Assembly (NCBI RefSeq): GCF_017873605.1
Contig: NZ_JAGGKI010000002.1
Location: 186,001-250,000, forward strand
Source: Paenibacillus lactis
Lineage (GTDB): Bacteria; Bacillota; Bacilli; Paenibacillales; Paenibacillaceae
Direction of reading: 5' to 3'
DNA length: 64,000 bases
Part shown: positions 1 through 8,034 of the stretch, in pieces
Position numbering within the stretch: position 1 is the stretch's first letter
Layout of the letters: each line of letters begins with the position of its first letter
Notes under the pieces: generated by a model
What the model was told of the DNA's origin: nothing
The model's input: the letters and a program-made list of their open reading frames with translations, nothing else
The model's database searches: none
Translations under genes and position numbers: made by a program

Positions 1-179
1 TTGACGATATGCTCGCTCTCGAATTTGGTATGGATCAGATCCTCAGGCGGAAGTGAAGCAACATCAATCCGGCTCACCTCGAAATTCGCGGCAGTCAGCG
101 CCTGCTCGGCATATTCCATAATCGCATTCAAGCGGGAGCCTGCTGTCGGACTCCCGTTAATGATGACAGCTTTCGCCAT
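1..179 (-). CDS. ssuE: NADPH-dependent FMN reductase, SsuE-like (3' end outside window)
   Basis: Only the first 59 codons lie in the window; the gene runs off the left edge. The peptide begins MAKAVIINGSPTAGSRLNAI and continues with a PPEDLIHTKF-like stretch. This matches the flavodoxin-like start of SsuE, where GSP..SR forms the FMN phosphate loop and an APEDLLYARF-like stretch follows in the E. coli protein. SsuE reduces FMN with NADPH and passes it to the SsuD monooxygenase to release sulfite from alkanesulfonates. The start is the ATG preceded by AGGTGAG. Partner genes ssuD and ssuABC are not visible here. Family is fairly sure; sulfonate specificity is inferred from the N-terminus alone. 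Confidence 0.7.
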   Translation of the reverse strand, partial: MAKAVIINGSPTAGSRLNAIMEYAEQALTAANFEVSRIDVASLPPEDLIHTKFESEHIV

Positions 180-488
180 TTTTCTCACCTCGGTTATTTT
201 CATAATGTTTCCGTCATCCCCTCCCGGACGCCCTCGCTAATGTCCCCCGTCGGGAAAGATCGGACGGTATGTATGCTCCACTTCCATATACCAAGGCTTT
301 ACATAAACGCACCCGCAAAGTCTTCGTTCATCAATAAGGGCCGTCAGCCCTCCCGGAACGTTACGGAATGTCAAATCAGAGCAAATTAGTCAGAATTATT
401 ATCATCGTATCAATGTGTCTGCGTCTTTGTCAATGGACGCCTACGACATATAACGCTCTGCAGGCAGTGCATGAACATGGACGATTCA
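180..488. other. intergenic stretch between ssuE-like gene and vanW-like gene
   Basis: No gene seen. Both flanking genes are on the minus strand, so this stretch should carry the 3' end of the VanW mRNA and the promoter of the ssuE-like gene. I found no convincing hairpin with a T-run and no strong -35/-10 pair. Confidence 0.4.
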
Positions 489-1409
489 TCAGCCGGTAAA
501 AATGGTTGCTTTCTCTGTGTTCTCTGCTGTCTGTGCTGCTTGTGCTTTCCCTGTGTTCTCTGCTGTCTGTGCTGCTTGTGCTTTCTCTGTACTCTCTGTG
601 TCCTCTGCGTTCTGGGCAAGCAGGGGAGAATACATCATAAGCGCATGATTCTCCGTAATCCATTCATCGTCAAGCAGCTCGCCTTCCCGGCTGAACACCT
701 TCCGGCCGATCACGTTATGCCGCGCATATCCGCCCCACGCTTCCTGCGTGATGCGGTGCTCCCGCTCATACACCTGATAGCGGTACAGCGGCTGAGCCGT
801 ACAGCGCCACTCCCCGATCAGCTCCTCGTCTGATACATATACCGACAGCTGATAAATATCCTCCGTCGGATTATAAATCTGTAGATCCAAATAATTGTAA
901 GCACAGGTCGCTCCGCTGCCGAACGGCTGGGTGCGGCCAGAATCCGGAAACACGTCGTAGCTGTGGCGATGACGCTCTGTCACCTGAAGCGGCGTATGCA
1001 GCGTCATCCAGTATATCAAATTCGAGAGCTGGCACAGGCCTCCGCCGATGCCTGCCCTAAAGCCGCCGTAAAAGAGCACCATGCCATCCACATAACCTTT
1101 GCGCCGGGTAGGACGGCCGATCATTTTCCAATAGGACATGGTTTCGCCGGGACGGATGAGAAGGCCGTCCAGACGTCGCACCGCAAGGCGCAGATTGATT
1201 ACTTTATTATGCTGGTACCACATGTCGACATCCTTCAGCCGGCGCATCAGCGGCGTCCGATGCTTGAAGACGGGATAGTGCAGCGGCTCGGAAGACCTTA
1301 TCCGTGCCATGCCTCTTCTGCCTTGCTTCAGCCATTCCCAATAGCGCCGGCAGGTAAAATACTGTTTTCCCGCCCAAAGCCTTAGTTTAGAGCGTTTCAC
1401 CGGTTTCAT
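489..1409 (-). CDS. VanW family protein with C-terminal dodecapeptide repeats
   Basis: A 306-residue protein with the VanW core: a PGETMSYW motif near residues 88-95, then GYVDGMVL, GGLCQLSNLIYW and a HRHSYDVFPD stretch. VanW-like proteins occur in vancomycin-resistance clusters and widely in Firmicutes. Their biochemical role is unproven, and no vanHAX genes are present here. The last 45 or so residues are unusual: a 12-residue unit (QAAQTAENTEKA) is repeated at least twice with a degenerate third copy, encoded by 36-nt tandem repeats at 507-609. The tail looks hydrophilic and disordered and was probably added by repeat expansion. No signal peptide is evident; the N-terminus is rich in basic and aromatic residues. 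Confidence 0.85.
   Translation of the reverse strand: MKPVKRSKLRLWAGKQYFTCRRYWEWLKQGRRGMARIRSSEPLHYPVFKHRTPLMRRLKDVDMWYQHNKVINLRLAVRRLDGLLIRPGETMSYWKMIGRPTRRKGYVDGMVLFYGGFRAGIGGGLCQLSNLIYWMTLHTPLQVTERHRHSYDVFPDSGRTQPFGSGATCAYNYLDLQIYNPTEDIYQLSVYVSDEELIGEWRCTAQPLYRYQVYEREHRITQEAWGGYARHNVIGRKVFSREGELLDDEWITENHALMMYSPLLAQNAEDTESTEKAQAAQTAENTGKAQAAQTAENTEKATIFTG
507..609. repeat. 36-nt tandem repeat inside the vanW-like gene
   Basis: Two near-identical 36-nt units (507-542 and 543-578, one base different) are followed by a shorter degenerate third (579-609). The unit is 12 codons long, so gain or loss of a copy keeps the reading frame. It encodes the repeated QAAQTAENTEKA segment of the VanW-like protein. 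Confidence 0.85.
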
Positions 1410-1600
1410 GACTTCCCATTCTCCCCTCGCGGACCATTCCCGTTAATCCCAACACTTCCATCAATTTGGAAACAGTTTAACACACTATTTGCAGGATGTT
1501 GTGAATATCTTGTAATGAGGCCGCACCCCGAACTGGGCGAATGCATAGAGATAAAACATCACCGTGGATGCAATGTCATCTATGCCCGAGGAGGATTGTC

Positions 1601-2509
1601 ATGAATGCTGAGCAGCCCATCCCTTATATCGGCTTCAAAACGGTATGCAAGGAGCAGCCTATTGCGTTCCCGCCGCAGCATCAACCCGTTCAGCCCGGTC
1701 TTGAAAGCTTGATGAAGCCGGTTCCCATTACGGAAGACCCGGCTTATCGCGGCAGCGGCAAGCTGGAAGGCAAAGTCGCCATCGTGACCGGAGGAGACAG
1801 CGGAATCGGCAAGGCGGCAGCCATTGCTTTTGCCAAGGAAGGCGCCGATCTGGTCATCCCCTACTTATATGAGACATCGGATGCGGAAGTCACCAAAGCC
1901 CGAATCGAACAGCTTGGGCAGCGCTGCATCCCGATTAAAATCGATTTGCGCTACAAAAAAAATTGCGAGGCTGTCATCCGGCAAACCCTTGCCGAGTTCG
2001 GCAGGCTGGACGTGCTCGTTAACAATCATGGCGTCCAATATGTCCAGCAGAGTATTTTGGACATTACGGAGGAGCAGCTGTACCAGACCTACCAGACGAA
2101 TATTTTCCCGTTCTTCTTTATGATTCAGGCCGCTCTGCCGCATCTGAAAGCCGGCGCTTCGATCATTAATACGGCATCGATTACCGCCTACGCGGGCTTC
2201 AAGGAGCTGATCGATTATTCCTCCACTAAGGGGGCGATCGTCTCGCTTACCCGGTCACTGGCCCTCTCGCTGGTCGATCAAGGCATACGCGTCAACACGG
2301 TTGCGCCCGGCTCGGTCTGGACGCCGCTTATTCCTTCCAGCTTCCCGGCCGAGGAAGTCGCCGTATTCGGCACCGATTCGCCCATGAAGCGGGCGGCACA
2401 GCCCTATGAGCTTGCTCCGGCTTATGTATACCTGGCCTCCTCCATCGATTCATCGTTTGTGACCGGTCAAGCAATCCATGTAAACGGAGGTCAGATGGTG
2501 ACCAGCTAA
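1601..2509 (+). CDS. SDR family oxidoreductase (YdaD/GSP39-like)
   Basis: A 302-residue classical short-chain dehydrogenase. It has the Rossmann glycine motif TGGDSGIG near residue 65, the NNHG variant of NNAG, a catalytic serine in the TASITAYAG region, and YSSTKG carrying the Tyr-x3-Lys pair. The N-terminal 40-residue extension with several prolines, followed by GSGKLEGKVAIVTGG, is typical of the glucose dehydrogenase-like general stress proteins of Bacillus such as YdaD. The substrate is unknown; an NAD(P)-dependent alcohol or sugar dehydrogenase role is likely. An upstream in-frame extension exists, but ATG 1601 has CGAGGAGG seven bases before it and is preferred. Confidence 0.85.
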   Translation: MNAEQPIPYIGFKTVCKEQPIAFPPQHQPVQPGLESLMKPVPITEDPAYRGSGKLEGKVAIVTGGDSGIGKAAAIAFAKEGADLVIPYLYETSDAEVTKARIEQLGQRCIPIKIDLRYKKNCEAVIRQTLAEFGRLDVLVNNHGVQYVQQSILDITEEQLYQTYQTNIFPFFFMIQAALPHLKAGASIINTASITAYAGFKELIDYSSTKGAIVSLTRSLALSLVDQGIRVNTVAPGSVWTPLIPSSFPAEEVAVFGTDSPMKRAAQPYELAPAYVYLASSIDSSFVTGQAIHVNGGQMVTS

Positions 2510-2579
2510 TCCGGGGCCGCTAACTTCAGAAGCTCCATAGCTTCAAAACTTTGTCATCATATACAGAGGATGTGTCGGT

Positions 2580-3038
2580 ATGAACAATGGAAATGCCAAA
2601 TGGTCCAGTGGACGGATGGACGTCGGACTCTACGCATTAAACAAGCTGGCCAGCGCCGGCGTCGTACTGTTGCTGCTCACGGTAATCGGTCAGGTATGGC
2701 CCGCCGGGACGGAGAAGCCGGCCGAGCTGCTCGGACTTTCCATGGAGCAGAAGGAATGGGTCTACGGCTATGCGCTGATTGCCTCGCTGGTTGCCGATGC
2801 CCTGCTGTCCCTTCTGCCCAAGCGCGCCAAAAGCCTGCAAATCGGGCTGTATGCGGCGGCCGGATTTGGCTTCTTCGCCTTGTTCAACGGCGGAAGCCCG
2901 GACCAGTTGTGGATCCGGGCCGCCTTGGGAGCAGTGACGCTGCTGCTGTTTCTATGGGGGAAGCATGCCTTCCCTGCCCATTCTTTGATCACGCCGATCT
3001 TTGCCATTGCCGTACCGCTGCTGTGCTGGGCGATCTAA
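2580..3038 (+). CDS. small multi-pass membrane protein, unknown function
   Basis: A 152-residue hydrophobic protein with about four membrane segments (roughly residues 22-42, 63-80, 87-103 and 113-150). Short charged loops include KRAKS and WPAGTEKPAE. I do not recognise the family. It follows the SDR gene by 70 bases on the same strand and converges on the NAD(P)H-hydrate repair gene, whose stop lies 28 bases beyond. The start ATG has an AGAGGA-type ribosome binding site. No conserved catalytic motif can be seen. Confidence 0.7.
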   Translation: MNNGNAKWSSGRMDVGLYALNKLASAGVVLLLLTVIGQVWPAGTEKPAELLGLSMEQKEWVYGYALIASLVADALLSLLPKRAKSLQIGLYAAAGFGFFALFNGGSPDQLWIRAALGAVTLLLFLWGKHAFPAHSLITPIFAIAVPLLCWAI

Positions 3039-3065
3039 ACGCCCGTGCCGTTGGAAGCGTATGTT

Positions 3066-4811
3066 TTAGAGGGCATCGATGACGTCGCCGGCAAGGATGG
3101 AAGCCGGGTGCCCGCGGCGTCTGGCCGCCTCTTCGCCGGCGCGCCCGTGCAGCCACACGCCGAGCGCAGCGGCACCGGGACCGGAATATCCTTGCGCCAG
3201 CAGGCCGGCGATGATGCCGGTCAGCACATCCCCGGTTCCGCCGGTCGCCATGCCGGAGGTGCCGGTTGTGTTGATATAGGCGCTGCCGTCCGGTGAGGCG
3301 ACAATGGTACGCGCGCCCTTGAGGACGAGCGTAACCCCGTACCGGTCCGCATATTCGGTAGCGACGCCGATTCGGTCCCGCTGCACCTCGGCCGTAGAGA
3401 TGCCGAGCAGCCTGGACATCTCGCCGGGATGCGGAGTGAGCACCGTTGCCGCCGGACGAACCTTCCAGGCGTCAACGACGTCTGCCGATGACAGCATGTT
3501 CAGCGCATCGGCATCCACGACCATCGGCCCGTCCCAGCCTTCCCACAGCTTGCGCAGCCATCCGGTGTCCCCCTCGAAGCGGCCAAGCCCGGGACCTACT
3601 GCCAGTACGTCCCGCGTCTTGGCCAGCTCCAGCACCCGCTCGGCGGAAGCTTCGTCCCAATAGCCTCCGCTCTCCTCGCCTGTAGCGGGGGCGAGCATGA
3701 CCTCCGGGGCCGCACCGCTTAGCGGCAGCACCAGGCTTGCGGGCAAGGCCCAGGTCACGAGACCGCAGCCCGCGCGCAGGGCCGCCCGGGAAGCGAGCAG
3801 GCCTGCACCGCTCATCGTGCGGCTGCCTCCTACAGTAAGCACGTGCCCGTAGGTGCCCTTATGCCCTTCCGGAGAGCGGGGGCGGGCAACATCGGCATCA
3901 AGGACCGTCCGCAGAACATGCGGCGTCAGCAGGTAGGTGCCGATGCCAAGGTCCCGGCAGAGGGAGGCGGGAATGCCGATGGATCGCACGACCACACGAC
4001 CCGCGGCCCCGGCGCCGGGATATTGCACCAGTCCCCGCTTCAGAAAGGCGAGGCACACCGTCACCTCGGCCGAGATGCACGGCTCGTGCAGCGCGCCGGT
4101 GTCGGCGTCCAGTCCGCTCGGAATGTCCGCGGCCACGATCGGAAGGCCGCTCGCATTGGCGGCCTGGATCAATTCGGCGTAAGCCCCGCGGGGGGCGCCC
4201 GCCGATCCCGTGCCCAGCAGCGCGTCCACGATCCCGGTGAACGCGCGGAAGTCCACGGCATCTCTGCCGTGGACCAGGACCTGGATGCCGAGCGCAGCTG
4301 CGGCATCCCGCTGCAGTGCCGCCTCGCCGGCAAGCGTCGACGGCTCGGCGGCGTAAAGCAGCGTGACGCGCATGCCGGCGTCACGCAAATAGCGGGCGGC
4401 GGCTGCGCCGTCGCCGCCGTTGTTGCCCTTGCCCGCCAGGATGAGCCAGTGCTCCTGCCCGGCCGCTTCGGCCGGCAGAAGCTCATCCACCGCCACAGGC
4501 GGCGGGCAGGCAGGGCCCAAGCCCCGAAGCGGCGCTGACGCGCCCGCTTCGGATGCGCCGGCGGGCGTACAGGCGCCCCGCCGCGCAGCACCATCCGCAG
4601 CGCCGCATTGCGGCGCAGCATCATTCGCCGCCGGGCCATGCCAGGCTTCCGCCATCCATCCGCTTCCGGCTCTCTTGTGCAGGCATAGCTTCAGCACTTC
4701 CTCTGCGATCACCCTGCCCGCATTCTCCATCAACGCTGCCGCCGGAATGCCGATCTTCTCGATCGTATGGCGGTCGAGCAGCCTCATCTGCTCCGATGTT
4801 ACAACATACAT
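3066..4811 (-). CDS. nnr: bifunctional NAD(P)H-hydrate epimerase / ADP-dependent dehydratase
   Basis: A 581-residue YjeF-type fusion that repairs hydrated NAD(P)H. The N-terminal epimerase domain (about 1-300) shows SEQMRLLDRHTIEKIGIP, MENAG, GKGNNGGDG and the VDALLGTG stretch. The C-terminal ADP-dependent dehydratase domain (about 315-580) shows GHKGTYGHVLTVGGS, AVGPGLG, LTPHPGEMSRLL, VLKGARTIV and TGGTGDVLTGIIAGLLAQG. ATG 4811 with GGGGAG upstream is chosen over a longer unconserved extension. Oddly, residues about 48-119 are an Ala/Gly/Pro-rich insertion between MENAG and GKGNNGGDG, which normally lie much closer together. It is probably a surface loop and should not remove either active site. 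Confidence 0.93.
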   Translation of the reverse strand: MYVVTSEQMRLLDRHTIEKIGIPAAALMENAGRVIAEEVLKLCLHKRAGSGWMAEAWHGPAANDAAPQCGAADGAARRGACTPAGASEAGASAPLRGLGPACPPPVAVDELLPAEAAGQEHWLILAGKGNNGGDGAAAARYLRDAGMRVTLLYAAEPSTLAGEAALQRDAAAALGIQVLVHGRDAVDFRAFTGIVDALLGTGSAGAPRGAYAELIQAANASGLPIVAADIPSGLDADTGALHEPCISAEVTVCLAFLKRGLVQYPGAGAAGRVVVRSIGIPASLCRDLGIGTYLLTPHVLRTVLDADVARPRSPEGHKGTYGHVLTVGGSRTMSGAGLLASRAALRAGCGLVTWALPASLVLPLSGAAPEVMLAPATGEESGGYWDEASAERVLELAKTRDVLAVGPGLGRFEGDTGWLRKLWEGWDGPMVVDADALNMLSSADVVDAWKVRPAATVLTPHPGEMSRLLGISTAEVQRDRIGVATEYADRYGVTLVLKGARTIVASPDGSAYINTTGTSGMATGGTGDVLTGIIAGLLAQGYSGPGAAALGVWLHGRAGEEAARRRGHPASILAGDVIDAL

Positions 4812-5008
4812 CCAAGCTCTCCCCTTCGCTTCGATATATTCCTGTGCTTCGGTTCTGGCACAATCGCCCTGTGGTTCGCTTGTTCGCTGGATCGAACCAT
4901 CACCGATTGAAACATGCCTCCAAAGGATCAAGGATTCCAAAACCTTGGGCTGCTTTTATTGAAGCTTGTTCGACACAAATTCAGCTACAGCAGAAGGCTC
5001 AGGCGTAT

Positions 5009-5644
5009 CTAGTACGCTACCGTGAAGCGGGCCCGGATAAACTGCGGATCCTCCAGCTCGTCGATCATGGCTACCGCATAATCCTCCGCGGATATGCGGC
5101 TTGCACCGCTCTCGTCCGTCACCAGCCGGTCCATCCCGATGCGGAACTGGCCCGTGCGTTTCCCCGGCTCTATGATCGCCGCCGGGCTGACATATGTCCA
5201 TTCAAGACCGCTCTGCGCGTACAGATCGTAAGCATCCGCATGGGCACGCGCGAGCGTCCGGATCTCCTCAGGAAATTCGGGCGTCTCCATGAGCGGAACG
5301 CCGCTGTCCGTGATCAGGCTGCCCGCGCCGCCGACGATGAGCAGACGGGATACGCCGCCGCGTCTTGTCCCTTCCACGATCGTGCGGGCCGCAGCGACCA
5401 GCTCTTCCTCCTGTCCGAATGACGGGCCGAAGGCGGAAATCACCGCCTCATGACCTCGAATGGCCTCTTCCAGCGAGGCAGGGTCCATGACATCCGCCTT
5501 TTGCTTTTTCAGCCGCTCATGCTCGGTGTCAAGCCCTTCCGGGTTGCGCATAATCGCCGTCACCTCATGGCCGCGCCGCAAAGCCTCCTCTGCAATTCGC
5601 CGCCCGATCGTACCGCTTGCTCCTATCAATGCTATGTTCATCAT
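5009..5644 (-). CDS. NAD(P)-binding oxidoreductase, atypical SDR (NmrA/YwnB-like)
   Basis: A 211-residue protein with an N-terminal GASGTIGRRIAEEALRRGH dinucleotide-binding motif, then the D-A-V-I-S-A-type strand (EAVISAFGP) and a RLLIVGGAGSL strand. This matches the atypical SDR a5 family of NAD(P)H-binding proteins. The classical Tyr-x3-Lys pair is not evident, so it may act as a redox sensor or reductase with an unknown substrate. The start ATG follows AAGGAG. It is transcribed in the same direction as the NAD(P)H-hydrate repair gene, with about 200 bases between them. Confidence 0.85.
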   Translation of the reverse strand: MMNIALIGASGTIGRRIAEEALRRGHEVTAIMRNPEGLDTEHERLKKQKADVMDPASLEEAIRGHEAVISAFGPSFGQEEELVAAARTIVEGTRRGGVSRLLIVGGAGSLITDSGVPLMETPEFPEEIRTLARAHADAYDLYAQSGLEWTYVSPAAIIEPGKRTGQFRIGMDRLVTDESGASRISAEDYAVAMIDELEDPQFIRARFTVAY

Positions 5645-5990
5645 TCATCGCTCCTTCTGTTCACAATTATAGTACATTTCAGTCGATCGAATATGGAACA
5701 ATCCATTCACCACCAAGCTTCTTTTGGCAGGCTGACGAAAGACGCAAGACGCGCCTTCTATTTACTTATCCCCAGTCTGCGGGGTTCAAACTCCCACAAT
5801 TTCATTTTTTCTCCAAACATAGAGACTATAGACCTATATAAAGCATGATGTACATTTCCGATAGTAAACGTAAGTGCATAATTACGAAATCCGATTGCAT
5901 ATAAAATCGATCATCCGCCCTGACAACGTTTCTTCGATTGTCGAATTATGCTAGGTATACCCGATTTTTTATTAAAGGAGCCATTCAACA
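5645..5990. other. divergent intergenic region
   Basis: This is the shared upstream region of the minus-strand NAD(P)-binding protein and the plus-strand secreted protein. A minus-strand TATAAT lies near 5663-5668 but lacks a good -35. On the plus strand a GGTATACC stretch near 5953 could be a -10. Nothing else recognisable. Confidence 0.35.
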
Positions 5991-6884
5991 ATGAAAAAGC
6001 ACGCCCTTCGCTTCCTGACGCTCTGTCTCGCTTGCGGATTGCTGATGCTGACCGGCATGTCCGTCCACCCCGGGCCTGCGAAGGCACAGTCCCATCTCAA
6101 AGCCACCTGGTTATGGCACACCTCGATGATCCAAAGCTCGGCGGATGATATTATCGGCTTCGCTTCCCGTCAAGGCGTCAATCTCATCTATCTCCAAATG
6201 AATCAAGATGTACGTCCCGAGCATTACCGCAAATTCATCCGGCTTGCCGGGGAGAACGGAATTCAGGTTCATGTGCTCGGCGGCGCGTCGAATTGGGCAT
6301 TGGAGTCGGAGCGGCACCGGATCGATACGTTCCTCAACTGGACCGCCGAATATCAGGCTGATGCCGCTCCGGAAGAACGCTTTACCGGCATTCATGTCGA
6401 TATCGAGCCGCATACGCTGCCCCAATGGAAAACGGACCGCGACTGGCTCGTTGAGCAGTGGCAATCCAATGTCCGCTATCTGGTCAGCCGGGCCCACTGC
6501 CTGGACCTGCCGGTCGGCGCGGATATTACGTTCTGGCTGCATACGTATAGCCTTCCTGATCAATCGATGACGATCAGCCGCTGGATGATCGGCCAGTTCG
6601 ATCAAATCGCGATTATGGCTTACCGCGACACGGCTGCGAATATCTATAACCTGGCGGCTGCGGAGCTTAAAGAAGCAGATGCCCTCGGAAAAGAAGCGCT
6701 GATCGCCGTCGAAACGAAATCCAGCAATGAAGGGGAGTTTATCACCTTCTACGAGGAGGGCGTCTCCTTTATGGAAGAGCAGTTGCTCAAGGTCGACGCC
6801 ATGGCGGGCTCACATTCCTCCTTCTCCGGTGTTGCGATCCATGAATACCGAAGCTGGAGAGCGCTGTACGAATCCGGCCGATAA
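5991..6884 (+). CDS. secreted TIM-barrel-like protein, putative glycoside hydrolase-like
   Basis: A 297-residue exported protein. Residues 1-32 form a Sec signal peptide ending at a PAKAQS-type cleavage site. The mature part reads like a TIM barrel: strand-like VNLIYLQMN, IQVHVLGG, FTGIHVDIEPH, LPVGADITFWLH, FDQIAIMAYRD, ALIAVETK and FSGVAIHEY. The HVDIEPH motif and the MAYRD strand are reminiscent of GH18-like or DUF4434-like barrels, where an acidic residue at the end of strand 4 is catalytic. No carbohydrate-binding domain is attached. AAAGGAG precedes the start and a strong terminator follows. Family assignment is inference from motif order only. Confidence 0.65.
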   Translation: MKKHALRFLTLCLACGLLMLTGMSVHPGPAKAQSHLKATWLWHTSMIQSSADDIIGFASRQGVNLIYLQMNQDVRPEHYRKFIRLAGENGIQVHVLGGASNWALESERHRIDTFLNWTAEYQADAAPEERFTGIHVDIEPHTLPQWKTDRDWLVEQWQSNVRYLVSRAHCLDLPVGADITFWLHTYSLPDQSMTISRWMIGQFDQIAIMAYRDTAANIYNLAAAELKEADALGKEALIAVETKSSNEGEFITFYEEGVSFMEEQLLKVDAMAGSHSSFSGVAIHEYRSWRALYESGR

Positions 6885-6950
6885 GAGGGTCAGCCCCTTG
6901 CCTGTAAATTGCCGATAAGCTTAGATTTCTGCAATGTCAGCAGACAACAT

Positions 6951-6999
6951 AAAAAAGATGGCGTATTCAAGAGGCTGTTCCTCTGACGCCATCTTTTTT
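6951..6999. terminator. strong rho-independent terminator (works both ways)
   Basis: A 14-bp stem (AAAAAAGATGGCGT with ACGCCATCTTTTTT) contains an inner AGAGG/CCTCT stem and is flanked by T-runs in both directions. It ends the secreted-protein gene and may also stop the converging merR transcript. Confidence 0.9.
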
Positions 7000-7270
7000 G
7001 CTGGCTTCCCAATTCGTCCATTCCGCCGTGCATCTCGCCCGGTCCGATCTCAAACGGTTAACAAGAGAAGCAAGACATATCCCACCGTCATCTTCGCGCG
7101 GCAAAACGGCGCTTTTTTCACCTGCATTTCCATGATCCCGCCCCTCCCTCTCTTCCCTGCAAGCAGTGATGATTTAGTTCAATATATGCGGCTCGCCCCC
7201 TTTTGTTTCCCTGAGGAAACACTGTTTATTTGGGGCAATACCAAAAACCTAAAAGTAATGCGTTTCACCT
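7000..7270. other. spacer between terminator and merR stop codon
   Basis: About 270 bases without a supported gene. A plus-strand open frame crosses it, but it has no ribosome binding site and no recognisable sequence. Confidence 0.4.
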
Positions 7271-8023
7271 TTACAGGTCGTCAGGATAGCGCTTCAAGAC
7301 TTCTTGCAAATATTCCTCGGCCTCTATGATCAGGCGGCGCTCTCCGGCATTCCATCGGTCTCGATTATGGTCGACCGACGTAAAGGCGGAGAGAATCCGT
7401 TCGTCACCCTGTGTCGCGTGGCGGACCATTCCCTGCCATTCCTTCGCCAAGGTTCTGGCTAATTCGGACTCGACGGGAACGCCGGATGCGTTATACGCTG
7501 CCGCTTGGAGCGATATTTTTCGGAACCTATTGTAAAAATCCAGGGCCGCCTGCTCCGAATCAAAAACTTCCTGAAACAAACGCAAGTCTTCTTCCGAATA
7601 TTCGTACTCTCTCCACGTCGACATATCGACCTCGTCCAGGGATCGCATAAGATGGGATAACAGCTCCCAAGGAACCTCGTAACCTTCGCTCATCAATTCC
7701 TTGGCCACATGCAAGCCGTCAAGCTTGGCCTGTATGCTCTCTTTTTGCGAATACAGCACCGATGCCTGATAATCCAGAATACGCTCGATATCTTTGACCT
7801 CAGTGCCTACGATCAATTGTTCTTTGATCTTGCTTAATGAAAAGCCGATCGCCCGAAAGAACATGATCTGTTCCAGCAAATATAGTTGTTTTTCATAATA
7901 AACCCGATGCCCCGACTCGTCCCGTTCCGCCTTCAGTATCCCTTCATTGTCGTAATACTGAACGGTTCGCGGCGTGACTCCCGACAATTGGCTGATTTCT
8001 TTTACGGAATATTTTTTTCCCAT
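7271..8023 (-). CDS. MerR family regulator with TipAS-like effector domain
   Basis: A 250-residue activator. Residues 3-72 are a MerR winged helix-turn-helix (YSVKEISQLSGVTPRTVQYYDNEG) with a long dimerisation coil after it. The C-terminal half (about 125-250) resembles the TipAS antibiotic-recognition domain, with FYNRF, W-rich and DRWNAG segments. TipA-type regulators bind drug-like ligands in this domain and switch on a promoter with an over-long spacer. The gene begins 11 bases after the hydrolase stop, so the two form an operon. The promoter upstream of the hydrolase carries a perfect MerR operator, so autoregulation is expected. AAGGGATG precedes the start. Confidence 0.88.
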   Translation of the reverse strand: MGKKYSVKEISQLSGVTPRTVQYYDNEGILKAERDESGHRVYYEKQLYLLEQIMFFRAIGFSLSKIKEQLIVGTEVKDIERILDYQASVLYSQKESIQAKLDGLHVAKELMSEGYEVPWELLSHLMRSLDEVDMSTWREYEYSEEDLRLFQEVFDSEQAALDFYNRFRKISLQAAAYNASGVPVESELARTLAKEWQGMVRHATQGDERILSAFTSVDHNRDRWNAGERRLIIEAEEYLQEVLKRYPDDL

Positions 8024-8034
8024 AATCCCATCCC

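Noticed and set aside
507-609. Tandem repeat considered as a CRISPR array
   Set aside because: The units abut without spacers and are in frame with the VanW-like protein.
4553-5422. A 289-codon plus-strand frame opposite the NAD(P)H-hydrate repair and NAD(P)-binding genes
   Set aside because: It overlaps two well-supported minus-strand genes and encodes a Pro/Arg-rich sequence without domains.
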